Shown: positions 11,250 through 20,401 of the stretch, piece after piece
Layout of the letters: the number at the start of each line of letters is the position of its first letter
Numbering within the stretch: position 1 is the stretch's first letter
NCBI RefSeq assembly: GCF_010731715.1
Contig: NZ_AP022587.1
Coordinates: forward strand, 4,898,001-4,962,000
Direction: 5' to 3'
DNA from: Mycobacterium stomatepiae
Lineage (GTDB): Bacteria > Actinomycetota > Actinomycetes > Mycobacteriales > Mycobacteriaceae
DNA length: 64,000 nt
The notes under the pieces: generated by a model
Seen by the model: the letters and a program-made list of their open reading frames with translations, nothing else
Told to the model about the DNA's origin: nothing
Database searches by the model: none
Translations under genes and position numbers: made by a program

Positions 11250-12218
11250 GTGGGTCTGCGGGCGCGTTTCGGCCATGCGGCCGACTCGCCGCACGCCCCG
11301 ATCTCCTATCGGCGTTCGCTGGGCCTGGGCTGGCTGATCGGGTTGGTGGTTATCCCATTGCTGATAGCCGCGATCGGCTACGGCGCACTCGAGCGGTCCC
11401 GAGCTGCCCCCGGGCCGGCGCGTGCAGCACCGCCGGTCGCGTCGTCGGGCAGGCCCGGCAAGCCGCCGCTGTCCCTGGCGCCGCTCTCAATTGTCCGCAC
11501 CGGCAACGACGTAACCCTCACCGGCGAGTTTCCCGACGATTCCGCGAAGGCCGTGCTGACCCGGGTGCTGAAAACCGCACTGCCGGCCGATGGGGACATC
11601 ATCGACCAAATCGGCATCAATCCGAACGTGGACGCACTCGACTTCTCCAATGCCGGACCGATTTTCACGAACAGTGCGTCGATCACCAACTTCAATCTCA
11701 CGGTCGACGGGAACACGATCACCCTGACCGGAACAGCAGCGTCGCAAGATCAGAAGAACACGATCGACTCCGACGCCGCGCACACCTGGTCGAATCTGAC
11801 TGTCGTCGACCAGCTTGCGGTTGACGGCACGCCGCCGCCGCCACCGCCCGCGGGCCAGTGCGGCGACCTGCAGTCGGACATCAACGCCGTGACGGGCGGG
11901 CTGATTACGTTCGGCAACGACGGATTCAGCCTGACCCCGGCCGACGATCGGATGTTGACCCAGGTCGCCGACAAGCTGAAGGCCTGCCCGAATGCGCACG
12001 CGACGATCAACGGCTACACCGACAATTCCGGCACCGAGGCGGTGAACATCCCGCTGAGCGATAGCCGGGCTCAGATGGTGACGAATTGTCTTGTCGCCCA
12101 AGGCGTCACGAGTAATCGCTTGACCGTCCGGGGCCTGGGTTCGATCAACCCGGTCGCCGGCAACGACACCGCCGACGGCCGCGCGAAAAACCGCCGCGTC
12201 GAGATCGTGGTTGGCTGA
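11250..12218 (+). CDS. ompA: OmpA-like outer membrane/periplasmic protein ArfA (OmpATb)
   Basis: This protein has 322 residues from GTG 11250, with GAGGAGGGG 5 nt upstream. One transmembrane segment (LGLGWLIGLVVIPLLIAAIG, about residues 28-48) precedes a BON-like middle domain (about 75-200) and a C-terminal OmpA peptidoglycan-binding domain (TINGYTDNSGTEAVNIPLSD, GRAKNRRVEIVV). Cysteines in GQCGDLQ and KLKACPN match those known to pair in M. tuberculosis OmpATb. That operon (Rv0899-Rv0901) is linked to ammonia release and growth at acid pH. First gene of arfABC. Confidence 0.9.
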   Translation: MGLRARFGHAADSPHAPISYRRSLGLGWLIGLVVIPLLIAAIGYGALERSRAAPGPARAAPPVASSGRPGKPPLSLAPLSIVRTGNDVTLTGEFPDDSAKAVLTRVLKTALPADGDIIDQIGINPNVDALDFSNAGPIFTNSASITNFNLTVDGNTITLTGTAASQDQKNTIDSDAAHTWSNLTVVDQLAVDGTPPPPPPAGQCGDLQSDINAVTGGLITFGNDGFSLTPADDRMLTQVADKLKACPNAHATINGYTDNSGTEAVNIPLSDSRAQMVTNCLVAQGVTSNRLTVRGLGSINPVAGNDTADGRAKNRRVEIVVG

Positions 12219-12229
12219 GGAGGATCGGC

Positions 12230-12328
12230 GTGGATTTCGTGATCCAGTGGTTGTGGTACCTGCTGGCCTTCGTGGCGGGATCGTCGGTTGCCTGGGTGAT
12301 CGCCGCGCTGATAGCTGTGCGCCGATGA
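12230..12328 (+). CDS. arfB: ArfB small membrane protein (32 aa)
   Basis: This very short gene runs from GTG 12230 to TGA 12326-12328. The 32-residue product is MDFVIQWLWYLLAFVAGSSV followed by AWVIAALIAVRR, a single hydrophobic helix capped by two arginines. GAGGAGGAT lies 5 nt upstream of the GTG. It starts 11 nt after ompA stops and overlaps the arfC start by ATGA, so it is clearly part of the operon. It corresponds to Rv0900. It is short enough to be missed by gene finders. Confidence 0.85.
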   Translation: MDFVIQWLWYLLAFVAGSSVAWVIAALIAVRR

Positions 12329-12753
12329 ATCACGTGCACTGGTGGCTGTTCGGCTTGTCGTTCGCGGCAGGGTTGCTGTTGACGCTCGCGTTCCTGTCCC
12401 GGCCCGTCAAACATGAAGTGCCGCTTGAGGTACCTGTCGACCACCCGGTGATACCCGACCCCCCGACCACGAGGATCGTGGCAGACCCGCCGACAACGCA
12501 GCTCCCCGCGAATAGCGAGTCGCGGACGACGAAGATCCCGGTGCCACCACCCACCCCCTACGGACCCGGCTCCGCGCAACCCGGACCGGATGGCCGCGGA
12601 CCGGCGGGATGGCTGGTCAAGGCGCGCGTCGATGTCCGGCTTTACTACACCCCCGACAACCCCGGCTACGACCCGACCGTTGCCCAGGTCTGGTTCTCCG
12701 ACGAGCAATCCGCCTTGCGGGCCGGCTTCACGCCGTGGCACCCCGGGAAATGA
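12325..12753 (+). CDS. arfC: ArfC membrane-anchored proline-rich protein
   Basis: This protein has 142 residues from ATG 12325, overlapping the arfB stop. An N-terminal transmembrane helix (WWLFGLSFAAGLLLTLAFLS) is followed by a Pro/Thr-rich periplasmic linker of about 70 residues. A small C-terminal domain, WLVKARVDVRLYYTPDNPGY, follows. It is the third gene of the arfABC operon (Rv0901). The three products probably act together in the envelope in acid adaptation; that role is taken from the M. tuberculosis work, not seen here. Confidence 0.85.
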   Translation: MNHVHWWLFGLSFAAGLLLTLAFLSRPVKHEVPLEVPVDHPVIPDPPTTRIVADPPTTQLPANSESRTTKIPVPPPTPYGPGSAQPGPDGRGPAGWLVKARVDVRLYYTPDNPGYDPTVAQVWFSDEQSALRAGFTPWHPGK

Positions 12754-12769
12754 CCATGGGCGCCGGGCA

Positions 12770-14110
12770 TTAACTCGGGGCGGGCAGCCGCAGCAGCAGT
12801 CGCGCGCCGCCCAGGGGGCTGTCTTGCAGCGAAGCCGTCCCGCCGTGCAAGTGGGCCTGCTGGGCCACCAGGGCCAGCCCCAGACCCGATCCCGAGTGCG
12901 AGGCCGTCGACCCGCGGGAGAAGCGCTCGAACACCAGGTGGCGCTCGCCTTCTGGCACGCCACTGCCGTTGTCGTCGACGGCGATGTCCACCCCGGCGCG
13001 CGAACTGACCGCGGACAGCTGAGCCCGGGTGGCGCCGCCGTGCTTGACGGCGTTGGCGATCGCGTTGTCGACCGCGAGGCGCAGACCCGCCGGCATTCCC
13101 ACGATGATGCAGGTGGGCGACGGTACCAGCGAGACGTCGACATCGGGATAGACCCGCGTCGCGTCGTGGGCGGCGCGGTCCAGAAGTTCGGTGATGTCAA
13201 CCGGCACGTGATCGTCGGAGGTGGACAGTTCGCCCTGGGCCAGCCGCTCCAGCGCGCTCAATGTCGCCTCGATCCGGGACTGCGTCCGGATGACGTCGCT
13301 GATCACCTCGTTGCGCTGGTCGTCCGGCAGATCGAGGGTCGACAGCACCTCGAGGTTGGTGCGCATCGCGGTCAGGGGGGTGCGCAGTTCGTGGGAGGAC
13401 ACGGCAGCGAAATCGCGCGCCGACGAGAGCGCTTCCTTGGTGCGGTTTTGCTCGTTCCAGATGCGTTGCAACATGCCGCGCATGGCCTCGGCGATCTCGA
13501 CGGCCTCGGTGGCGCCGTACACTTCGACACGCGGCGCCTCGTCACCCGCATCGATCGATCGGGTTTGCTGCGCAAGCTGTTTGAACGGGCGTACCGCGAA
13601 AGAGGCCAGCAGCCAGGCGAACACCGTCGACGCGAAGATGGCGAACCCACAGATGAGCAGCACCCTGCGGTGCAGATTGTTGGTCTCGGCGAGGGTGGCG
13701 TCATACGTCGCGCCGACGGCCAACGCCGTCGGCTCCGGCCCCGGGATCTCCACCGTGCGCACGCGGTAACGCACGCCGTTGATGTAGGTGTCGGTGTAGT
13801 CGACGTCGAAACGGGGCAGCGTCACATCGGAATTCGACTTCACCCGGCTGCCACGCCGGATCGTCATGATCGCGTCGCGGTCGTTAGGCGAGCGCGGGAT
13901 CTCATCGAGGCCGCGCGGCAGGAACGGGATCGCGAAGCCCGCGGCCTCGTCGAGCCGGCGGTCCAGCCGCTCCTTGCGGTCGTTGGTGATCCCGACCCAG
14001 ACGACGGCCCCGACGATCAGCACCGGGATCGCCGCACCGATCGCCGTCGCGAGCACCACCCGGGTCCGTAACGAGGGCGTACGGGCCAAGAGCCGCGATA
14101 GGAACTTCAT
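12770..14110 (-). CDS. prrB: Sensor histidine kinase PrrB
   Basis: This protein has 446 residues from ATG 14110. It has two transmembrane helices (about 16-42 and 150-175) flanking an extracytoplasmic sensor loop, then a HAMP segment. The HisKA box is FAAVSSHELRTPLTAMRTNL, with the phosphoacceptor His. The HATPase N, G1 and G2 boxes are NAIANAVKHG, DDNGSGVPEG and GSGLGLALV. All kinase motifs are intact. It lies 22 nt downstream of prrA, so it is co-transcribed. In M. tuberculosis prrAB responds to intracellular growth and nitrogen limitation. Orthologue of Rv0902c with identical length. Confidence 0.95.
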   Translation of the reverse strand: MKFLSRLLARTPSLRTRVVLATAIGAAIPVLIVGAVVWVGITNDRKERLDRRLDEAAGFAIPFLPRGLDEIPRSPNDRDAIMTIRRGSRVKSNSDVTLPRFDVDYTDTYINGVRYRVRTVEIPGPEPTALAVGATYDATLAETNNLHRRVLLICGFAIFASTVFAWLLASFAVRPFKQLAQQTRSIDAGDEAPRVEVYGATEAVEIAEAMRGMLQRIWNEQNRTKEALSSARDFAAVSSHELRTPLTAMRTNLEVLSTLDLPDDQRNEVISDVIRTQSRIEATLSALERLAQGELSTSDDHVPVDITELLDRAAHDATRVYPDVDVSLVPSPTCIIVGMPAGLRLAVDNAIANAVKHGGATRAQLSAVSSRAGVDIAVDDNGSGVPEGERHLVFERFSRGSTASHSGSGLGLALVAQQAHLHGGTASLQDSPLGGARLLLRLPAPS

Positions 14111-14132
14111 GCCTGTGGTGCCTACCGCGTCG

Positions 14133-14843
14133 TTACTGCATCCGCAGGACGAACCCAACGCCACGGACGGTGTGCAGCAGCCTGGGACCGCCGTTGGCCT
14201 CCAGCTTGCGGCGCAGGTAACCGATGAAGACGTCGACGACGTTGGTGTCGGCGGCGAAGTCGTAGCCCCATACCAGCTCCAACAGCTGCGCGCGGGACAG
14301 CACGGCGGTCTTGTGCTCGGCCAGCACCGCCAGCAGGTCGAACTCGCGCTTGGTCAGGTCGACGTCGACGCCGTTGACCCGCGCCCGCCGGCCCGGAATG
14401 TCGACTTCCAGCGGGCCGACAGTGATCGTTTCCGACGAGGTCGACGCGGCGGCTCCGCGGCGGCGCAGTAGCGCCTTGACGCGCGCGACCAGCTCGGCCA
14501 GCACGAATGGCTTGACGAGGTAGTCGTCGGCACCCGCCTCCAGGCCGGCGACGCGGTCGTCGACCGAGCTACGGGCGGAGAGCACGCAGACCGGGACGTC
14601 GTTGTCCATCGCGCGCAGGGCGGTGACGACGCTGACGCCGTCCAGCACGGGCATGTTGATGTCCAGCACAATCGCGTCCGGGCGGGTCTCGGTGGCGCTG
14701 CGCAGGGCCTCGGCCCCGTCGACGGCGGTGGAAACTTCGAAGCCGGAGAGACGCAGTCCGCGCTCCAGCGAGGCAAGCACATCGGAGTCGTCGTCGACGA
14801 CCAAGACGCGAGGTGAGCTGACGCCAGAGTCCATGTCGTCCAT
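14133..14843 (-). CDS. prrA: Response regulator PrrA (OmpR family)
   Basis: This 236-residue regulator has a receiver domain (phospho-Asp in [13 protein letters not shown], conserved Lys in DDYLVKPF) and a C-terminal winged helix ([19 protein letters not shown] to [15 protein letters not shown]). It is nearly identical to recalled M. tuberculosis PrrA. The two-component pair is essential there. The 105-nt gap to the divergent ABC pseudogene probably holds the prrAB promoter, but no convincing operator was spotted by eye. Confidence 0.95.
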   Translation of the reverse strand: MDDMDSGVSSPRVLVVDDDSDVLASLERGLRLSGFEVSTAVDGAEALRSATETRPDAIVLDINMPVLDGVSVVTALRAMDNDVPVCVLSARSSVDDRVAGLEAGADDYLVKPFVLAELVARVKALLRRRGAAASTSSETITVGPLEVDIPGRRARVNGVDVDLTKREFDLLAVLAEHKTAVLSRAQLLELVWGYDFAADTNVVDVFIGYLRRKLEANGGPRLLHTVRGVGFVLRMQ

Positions 14844-14948
14844 TTTGCCGGATTGTTGGCTCAGGCGGGTTATCGGGGACCGGCCCGGTGGCTAAATGGT
14901 TACGCTTTCGAGTCTCAGCCGCGACTGGCGAACGATAACGACCATGCG

Positions 14949-16270
14949 ATGATCGAATCCAGGTGGCAGGCCGAGACATTGAGTGTCTTGGTCAGCATTG
15001 ACGTTGCGGGCCTTCGATTTCGGTGCCACTGGCCGCAACGGAACTCCAGAGACGGAATCGTTGTGACTGAGGCCCTGGGTCCGCCGGACGCGCCTGCCCG
15101 CTCGGCGTCCGCGATCACCCCGGCGTCCACTGGCCCGGCCCCCGCATCCGACCCGGCACCACACCGCGCCCGCTGGATCGTCGTCGCGGCGGTGGCGGTC
15201 ATCAGTTTCATTGCCGCGGTGTGCATTCCGGCCATCACCAGAGCCATGGTCGATGGGCACATGCGCCATCACCACCCGGGCGGGTTATGGGTGCTGGGCA
15301 TCGCCGCCACGACCCTCGGTCTGGCCGCCCTCGTCACGGTGACGGTGTCAGTGGTGTGGCCGATCGCCTCGATGGACTTCCTGCTGTCGAGGGGTGCGGA
15401 TGCCGAAATCCCCGATGTGCCCCGCGATGTCCCCGGCGGGCCGCAACCCGAACCCGTCCGGACCGGGCGTCTCGAGCTCGACGATGTGGGTTTTCGAGTG
15501 CCCGACGCGGTGACGGGCGAACAATGGTTGCTTCGTCATGTCACGCTGATCGTCGAAGCCGGCGAGACACTAGCCCTCGTCGGCGCCGCGGGTGCCGGGA
15601 CATCCCTTCTGACAGCATTGCTTTCCCGCCTCTATGACGCCTCCGAGGGGAGGATTCTGCTGGACGGCCAGGACATCCGCGAGATGTCGCTGCCGACGCT
15701 GCGCGGCGCGGTGTGCACGGCGTTCGAGGACCCGACGGTGTTTTCGATGTCGGTGGCCGAGCACCTACGCATCGGCCGACCGGACGCCACCGACGCGGAA
15801 TTATCCGCGGCGCTCGACATCGCGGCCGCGCGGTTCGTCCACGACCTGCCGTTTGGGATCGATACCCGGATCGGCGAACAGGGCATGCGGCTCTCCGGTG
15901 GGCAGCGTCAGCGGTTGTGCCTGGCCCGGGCGATCGTCGCCACGCCGAAGCTGCTGGTGATCGACGACGCCCTGCCCGGGCTCGATACGCAGACCGAGAT
16001 CGGGATCGCTGCGGCGCTGCGGGTAGCGCTCAAGGGCGTCACGGGCATCATCGTGGCGCGCCGCATCTCCAGCGTGCTGCTGGCGGACCGGGTGCCTTCA
16101 TAGAAGACGGCGAGGCCGGACCGACCATCACTCACGTCGGCCGGCATGCGGAGCTTTTCGCTCGGGTACCGCAATACCGTCGTTTTCTGACCACCCAGCA
16201 CGGGAATGAGAACGACACCATCAGCTGCCCTCGCAGTGTGGGCAACTTGCGCGGCGAGGCGCATGCCTGA
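14949..16270 (+). pseudogene. Decayed ABC transporter half-molecule: motif-dead and frameshifted
   Basis: The frame from 14949 encodes two transmembrane helices (VVAAVAVISFIAAVCIPAI and WVLGIAATTLGLAALVTVTV), then directly an ABC ATPase domain. A normal exporter has six helices, so four are missing. The Walker A site reads GAAGAGTSLL, lacking the lysine. The H-loop reads IIVARRISSV, with Arg for His. LSGGQRQRLCLARAI and LLVIDD remain recognisable. Near 16091-16095 one base is missing, and the C-terminal tail (AFIEDGEAGPTITHVGRHAE) continues in another frame to 16270. Either defect alone would abolish transport. The start is uncertain; GTG 15063 is an alternative. Confidence 0.8.
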
Positions 16271-16305
16271 CAGTCGACCCGCGGCGAGGCGCTGGCCCGT
16301 TCGGA

Positions 16306-16932
16306 TCATCCTGCCGATACGCTTCTTCGGGGCGTCCCACCGACGTCGTATCCGATCGACTTGAGTGCTTCGGCAACCGCTCGCCGCAATGGCAAGACGG
16401 CGGCGTCCGACCGAGAACGCAAATTGATTGTGTAAGCCAACGAGGCAAGCATCTCGGCGGCCCTATCCGGGTCCGCATCGCCGGAAAGCTGCCCTTGGGC
16501 GCGCCCCGCACGAAGGGCGGTGCTTAGGGCGCCGCGCAGCTGTTGGTGATGCCGGTTGAGTAAGGAGCGGATCTCGGGAGCGGTGCTTTCGATGCCGGCG
16601 TGTGCATTGGTGACCATGCACCCCCAGCCGGCGAAAGGTCCTCTGCACCGGAGTCGAATCAGGCCATCGAACAGGTCGACAATGGCCGGAACTCCGCGCT
16701 CGCTGTCGGTGAGATGACGATGCACGGGCCCGGCCCACGTGTCGATATAACGTTGCAATGCGCGCGCATACATGGCCTGCTTATTGCCGAAGGTGCTATA
16801 TAGGCTGGATCGGTTGACGCCGGTTGCCGACACGATGTCTTGGATGCCAGTGGCGGCCAAGCCGTTTCGCCAAAACAGCTCAACGATGGCGTCCAAGGCC
16901 GCATCCGTGTCGAAATGCTTGATGTCGGCCAT
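16306..16932 (-). CDS. TetR-family transcriptional regulator
   Basis: This protein has 208 residues from ATG 16932, with AGAGGG just upstream. The N-terminal helix-turn-helix is intact (GLAATGIQDIVSATGVNRSS followed by LYSTFGNKQAMYARAL). A C-terminal ligand/dimerisation region includes GCMVTNAHAGIES, a pattern common in AcrR/YxaF-like repressors. It is divergent from a broken alpha/beta hydrolase across about 105 bp and probably regulated that gene and itself. The ligand is unknown. Confidence 0.85.
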   Translation of the reverse strand: MADIKHFDTDAALDAIVELFWRNGLAATGIQDIVSATGVNRSSLYSTFGNKQAMYARALQRYIDTWAGPVHRHLTDSERGVPAIVDLFDGLIRLRCRGPFAGWGCMVTNAHAGIESTAPEIRSLLNRHHQQLRGALSTALRAGRAQGQLSGDADPDRAAEMLASLAYTINLRSRSDAAVLPLRRAVAEALKSIGYDVGGTPRRSVSAG

Positions 16933-16967
16933 GACCCTCTGCGCAGTTTGATTTCGGGCTTTCACTG

Positions 16968-16984
16968 TAGCACTCGTCCTGCTA
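16968..16984. promoter_or_regulatory. Candidate TetR operator between divergent genes
   Basis: An inverted repeat TAGCA-N7-TGCTA lies in the 105-bp gap between the TetR gene (start 16932) and the hydrolase remnant (start 17038). Placement and symmetry suit a TetR autoregulatory site. The half-sites are short, so chance occurrence is possible. Confidence 0.4.
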
Positions 16985-17037
16985 TCTTGAAACGCGCGTT
17001 CCAGGTTTTGGCTTACGCCGTCGAAGGGGGGCAACCG

Positions 17038-17951
17038 ATGGCCCCTGAGGTCGAACTTCTTCTCGAGGCCCACCGCGGTGCAGGTCATATGGTCGACGTC
17101 GGTGGCGTCGCGACCTTTGTCCGTGATGAAGGAGCAGGCGCGGTCCCCGTCGTCTGCGTCCACGGCGTTCCGGTATCGAGCTACCTGTGGCGATGTCTGC
17201 TTGCCGAATTAGCAACCCGGGGAATGCGGGGTGTGGCGCCAGACTTACCCGGCCTCGGATTGTCGGCACGTCCAACAGATTTCGACTGCTCCGGGACCGG
17301 CCTGGGGCGGCATCTGCGAAAAACGATGGATGCCATGAAGATCGAGCGATTCCATCTCGTGGTCCACGACATCGGTGGACCGGTGGGCTTCGAGGTCGCC
17401 GCCTATGCGCCGGAACGCGTCGCTCGTTGACGATCCTCAACACGATGGCCGAAGTACATACATTCCGAAAGCCATTGCAGATGCGGCCATTTGCTTGGCC
17501 AGTGATCGATCGCGTGTGGCTCACGGTCGGAAGGGGGCCAGTGTTCCGTGCGCTGATGCGTTCGATTGCCTTGTCGCGCGACACCCATACGACGAATGCC
17601 GAGATCGGGGTTCATCAATCATCGCTGTTGAGGGTCGACGGTGGCCGCGCTTTCCGGCGAATCATGCGCGGATTCGAGGCCACTCGGGCAAAGACAGGGC
17701 TGTACGTCAGCGCCGTGGCCAACACCCGCTACCCGGTTCAAGTCCTTGCCGACGACCTTGACATTCCGCGCAACAGATACGCCGCGCACGTCGTTCGGGG
17801 CATCGCGGCGTTGAACCTGCTGATCGGACAGCCCGGTCGTGTCCCGACGTTAGGGTGCCGACTCGAACGGTTCGGTCGACGGGTCACTACCCGATCCGTG
17901 GAGAGAGGTCTCGAGGGCAACAAGGCAACGCACTACACGCCCCTTGGATAG
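17038..17951 (+). pseudogene. Alpha/beta hydrolase (haloalkane dehalogenase-like), frameshifted
   Basis: The gene starts at ATG 17038 behind GAAGGGGGG. It reads as an alpha/beta hydrolase: oxyanion-hole VVCVHGVPVSSYLWR and nucleophile-elbow-like HLVVHDIGGPVGFEVAAYAP, where Asp replaces the usual Ser as in dehalogenases. At about 17420-17428 one base is missing, so the frame ends at 17430. The continuation SLTILNTMAEVHTFRKP proceeds in another frame to 17951. Beyond about 17760 the sequence no longer resembles the family and the catalytic His region is not recognisable. It was probably the target of the divergent TetR. Confidence 0.75.
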
Positions 17952-18014
17952 GGCGACCGAAGATGTTCTTCGACGTGTCGTGTGTGGTTTACGTGTCGCG
18001 GATCCGGTTCGCAA

Positions 18015-18138
18015 TCAAGGTAATCCGATTACGCGATAACGCTGCAGCCGTTGGGCAATACGCTCGGCGCACGGGATGCTGCGCAGCGCGTGCACTTCTG
18101 CGGCAATGGCGCCCGATAGTCGCTTGGAAAACTCGATC
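18015..18138 (-). repeat. Detached copy of the accD3 3' end (relic, ~93% identical to 25575-25698)
   Basis: On the minus strand this segment encodes the last 40 residues of AccD3 and its stop ([20 protein letters not shown] ... IGLP-stop). It is in frame, with four or five substitutions relative to the intact gene. It aligns without gaps to 25575-25698 at a constant offset of 7560 nt, with about nine mismatches. No upstream part of accD3 is attached. In M. tuberculosis accD3 follows prrA directly, so this may be the ancestral 3' end, stranded when the block between the copies arrived. Confidence 0.85.
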
Positions 18139-18317
18139 CCGGATCGCGGTTTCGCCGCCGTGCGACCGATTGCGAGATCGGCGTGAACACAGTCCTAAGT
18201 GAAGCCATTGAACGTATCTTTGTGGGCAGTCGCTCGAAATCTACAGTGGCAGATGCTATTTTGAGTTTGCTCCACACTTGTAGAGATATCGCATTGCGTA
18301 CTCCCGGTGTCGGTTGT

Positions 18318-19508
18318 CTACCCGCCAGCCGGGTGGCGGACGATTACGGGCCGCCTGACACCGTATTGAGGAAGGTCAGGGCCCAACGCTCCGGGGCCAG
18401 ACTTCGGTCCCGTGGTAATGCCTGGCATACCAGGCATTACCGCGATGGGCGCTGTTGGATTTGAAGCGTCCCGATCCGGGGTGATTTGGCTAGCGGTGGG
18501 GGCCGGGGCGGCCCAACTCGGCGGCACCGCTAATTGTCCGATCAATGCGGCTTTACCTAGACCTGCCGCTGCTCCCCCCGAAGTCCCTACGCCGATACCG
18601 CCCAGCGGTGGTGCGACCACATGTTCAAGGTCCTCCGCGGCAACGTCTTTGGCTATGTCAGTGGTTGCCGCCCGCGTCGGCAAGCTGAGGAGAGTGGTTA
18701 AGAGGCCGGTTGTTGCAACAAACAAAGTGTTCCACATGTTGGCGTTGGGCCCCCACTTGTTCCAGAGATTGTTCAGCCAAGGCGCGGCGGACTCTGTTGC
18801 CAGACTGGTGATCCCGGACGCGCCTGGAAGTGATGTTGTCGAGGTTGCAGGCGATGCGAGGATGTGTAGAGCGGCAGGGACTGTGGACGTTAGCTGGGAT
18901 ACCAATAGGTGCTGCGTTTCGATGATCGTGCTGGGCGCGTGGATGACTGGGATTGGTTGTACGGTGTGCCCGGGTGTGATCGGTTGTTGCGGGAGGAATG
19001 GCGAAAGCCGGGTGGCCGTCGCTGACGAGCTGGCGTAGCCGTACATCGCGGCGGCGTCTTGGGCCCACATCTGGTCGTATTCAGCCTCCGTAAAAGCGAT
19101 TGTCGGGTTGTTCTGACCCAGGATGTTGGTCGAGATCAGCGTCTTGAGGCGCTCCCGGTTAGCTGTGATCGTGGGCGGCGGCACCACGGCCGCGACAGCG
19201 GCTTCGTACGCCCGCGCCGCGGCGAGAGCCTGCACTGCGGTTTGCTCGGCGTGGGCAGCGGCCGTGTTCACCCACGTTGAATATCGAGCGGCTGTGGCCT
19301 CCATGGCAGTCGATGCCAGGCCTTGCCACTCACTGACGACCAGCGTCGCGACCACGGATCTGAAAGATGATGCTGTCAAACGCAATTCGTCGGCCGGGGC
19401 GTTCCACGCGGCTGCGGCAGTCACCAGTGGCGCCGAGCCTGCACCGCAGTACATGCGTCCAGAATTTATTTCGGGTGGCAGCGACCCGAAATCCGAAAGC
19501 GCAGTCAT
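18318..19508 (-). CDS. PPE-family protein (PPE-SVP-like subgroup)
   Basis: This protein has 396 residues from ATG 19508, with AAGGAG upstream. The N-terminal PPE domain (about residues 1-175) includes FGSLPPEINSGRMYCGAGSA, with the PPE triplet, and the WxG motif in VSEWQGLAS. The middle contains hydrophobic LFVATTGLLTTLLSLP. The C-terminal GKAALIGQLAVPPSWA is a variant of the SVPxxW motif. PPE proteins are usually exported by ESX type VII systems as PE-PPE heterodimers, but no PE gene is adjacent. It is the distal gene of the minus-strand group inside the accD3-bounded block. Confidence 0.9.
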   Translation of the reverse strand: MTALSDFGSLPPEINSGRMYCGAGSAPLVTAAAAWNAPADELRLTASSFRSVVATLVVSEWQGLASTAMEATAARYSTWVNTAAAHAEQTAVQALAAARAYEAAVAAVVPPPTITANRERLKTLISTNILGQNNPTIAFTEAEYDQMWAQDAAAMYGYASSSATATRLSPFLPQQPITPGHTVQPIPVIHAPSTIIETQHLLVSQLTSTVPAALHILASPATSTTSLPGASGITSLATESAAPWLNNLWNKWGPNANMWNTLFVATTGLLTTLLSLPTRAATTDIAKDVAAEDLEHVVAPPLGGIGVGTSGGAAAGLGKAALIGQLAVPPSWAAPAPTASQITPDRDASNPTAPIAVMPGMPGITTGPKSGPGALGPDLPQYGVRRPVIVRHPAGG

Positions 19509-19582
19509 CGTCGGTCATCTCCTTTATTCCAGCTGTGCCGCGGCGGCGACGGCGCGTTCCCAACGAATTTCGCGAGTCGTGG

Positions 19583-20401
19583 TTACGAGGTGTGGCTGAC
19601 GATGTGGCGAGCGAATTCACGGCGGGATTCATCTACGATTCGGCCGTCGATCCGTATATCGCTCAGTCGCTTTTTGGCGGCTGCGAGAACACGCAGCGCC
19701 CATGCGCTTTGATGATCGTTGTAGCCGAAAGCTGCGTTGATGTAAGGAATCTGGCTCGCGCTAATGCACAGCTTGGCGCCCAATCCGAGGATCGAGGCAG
19801 GACATGCCGATCGGGCGGCGTACTGGGGGTCGGCGACGCGCGTATCGGCCCGGTCGATAAGCGGATCGACATTGGCCGCGTGGCAAGCAAAGACGAGGCA
19901 GCCGCGTGGATAAATCCAGGGGTGTTCGTCGTGGCCGAGCCCAGCGTCGATTAGAAATGAGGACTCACCCAACGCCAGTGTCGCTACTCTTGGCGTGGCG
20001 GCCAGCGCCGGCGTTTTGTGAATGCCGTGGGCACATTCCACGAGTGCCACGATGCGTAGACGTTTGTCGAGGCGCTTACGGGTGTCAGAAATATCAGATG
20101 GATACTGTGTTTTCGGTAGTACGACGCCAGCGAGGCGATTGGCCGGGACTTTCTCCAGGCTAAGTAGGTCTTCCATCCGCCAGTTGCTGGCACGGGCATT
20201 GATGCGTACCCAGACCGGGAGTCGACGCTCTTTCTCGCACAGGACCTCGACCACCACTCTCCTTGCCACCTGCTTTTCGTGAGGCGCTACGGTTTCGTCC
20301 CAGTCCAGGACCATCGCGTCGGTGCCCGAACCGAGTGCCATAGCGAAATCGCTTTTGCGGTGCCCCGGGATCGAGAACCAGCTGCGTGGTTGACGGTTCA
20401 T
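19583..20401 (-). CDS. CitE-like / HpcH-HpaI aldolase family protein
   Basis: This 272-residue protein resembles citrate lyase beta-subunit-like enzymes. The opening RSWFSIPGHRKSDFAMALGS matches the usual R-S-x-x-F-V-P-G start, and a KLCISASQIPYINAAFGY segment matches the family's GKxCIHPxQI-x-x-VN region. The acidic metal motif is altered (VLDWDETVAP, where VLDLEDAVAP is usual), so activity is uncertain. CitE-like proteins cleave or hydrolyse citramalyl- or malyl-type CoA thioesters. It is 74 nt from the PPE start. The weak ribosome-binding site overlaps the lipase relic. Confidence 0.7.
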   Translation of the reverse strand: MNRQPRSWFSIPGHRKSDFAMALGSGTDAMVLDWDETVAPHEKQVARRVVVEVLCEKERRLPVWVRINARASNWRMEDLLSLEKVPANRLAGVVLPKTQYPSDISDTRKRLDKRLRIVALVECAHGIHKTPALAATPRVATLALGESSFLIDAGLGHDEHPWIYPRGCLVFACHAANVDPLIDRADTRVADPQYAARSACPASILGLGAKLCISASQIPYINAAFGYNDHQSAWALRVLAAAKKRLSDIRIDGRIVDESRREFARHIVSHTS

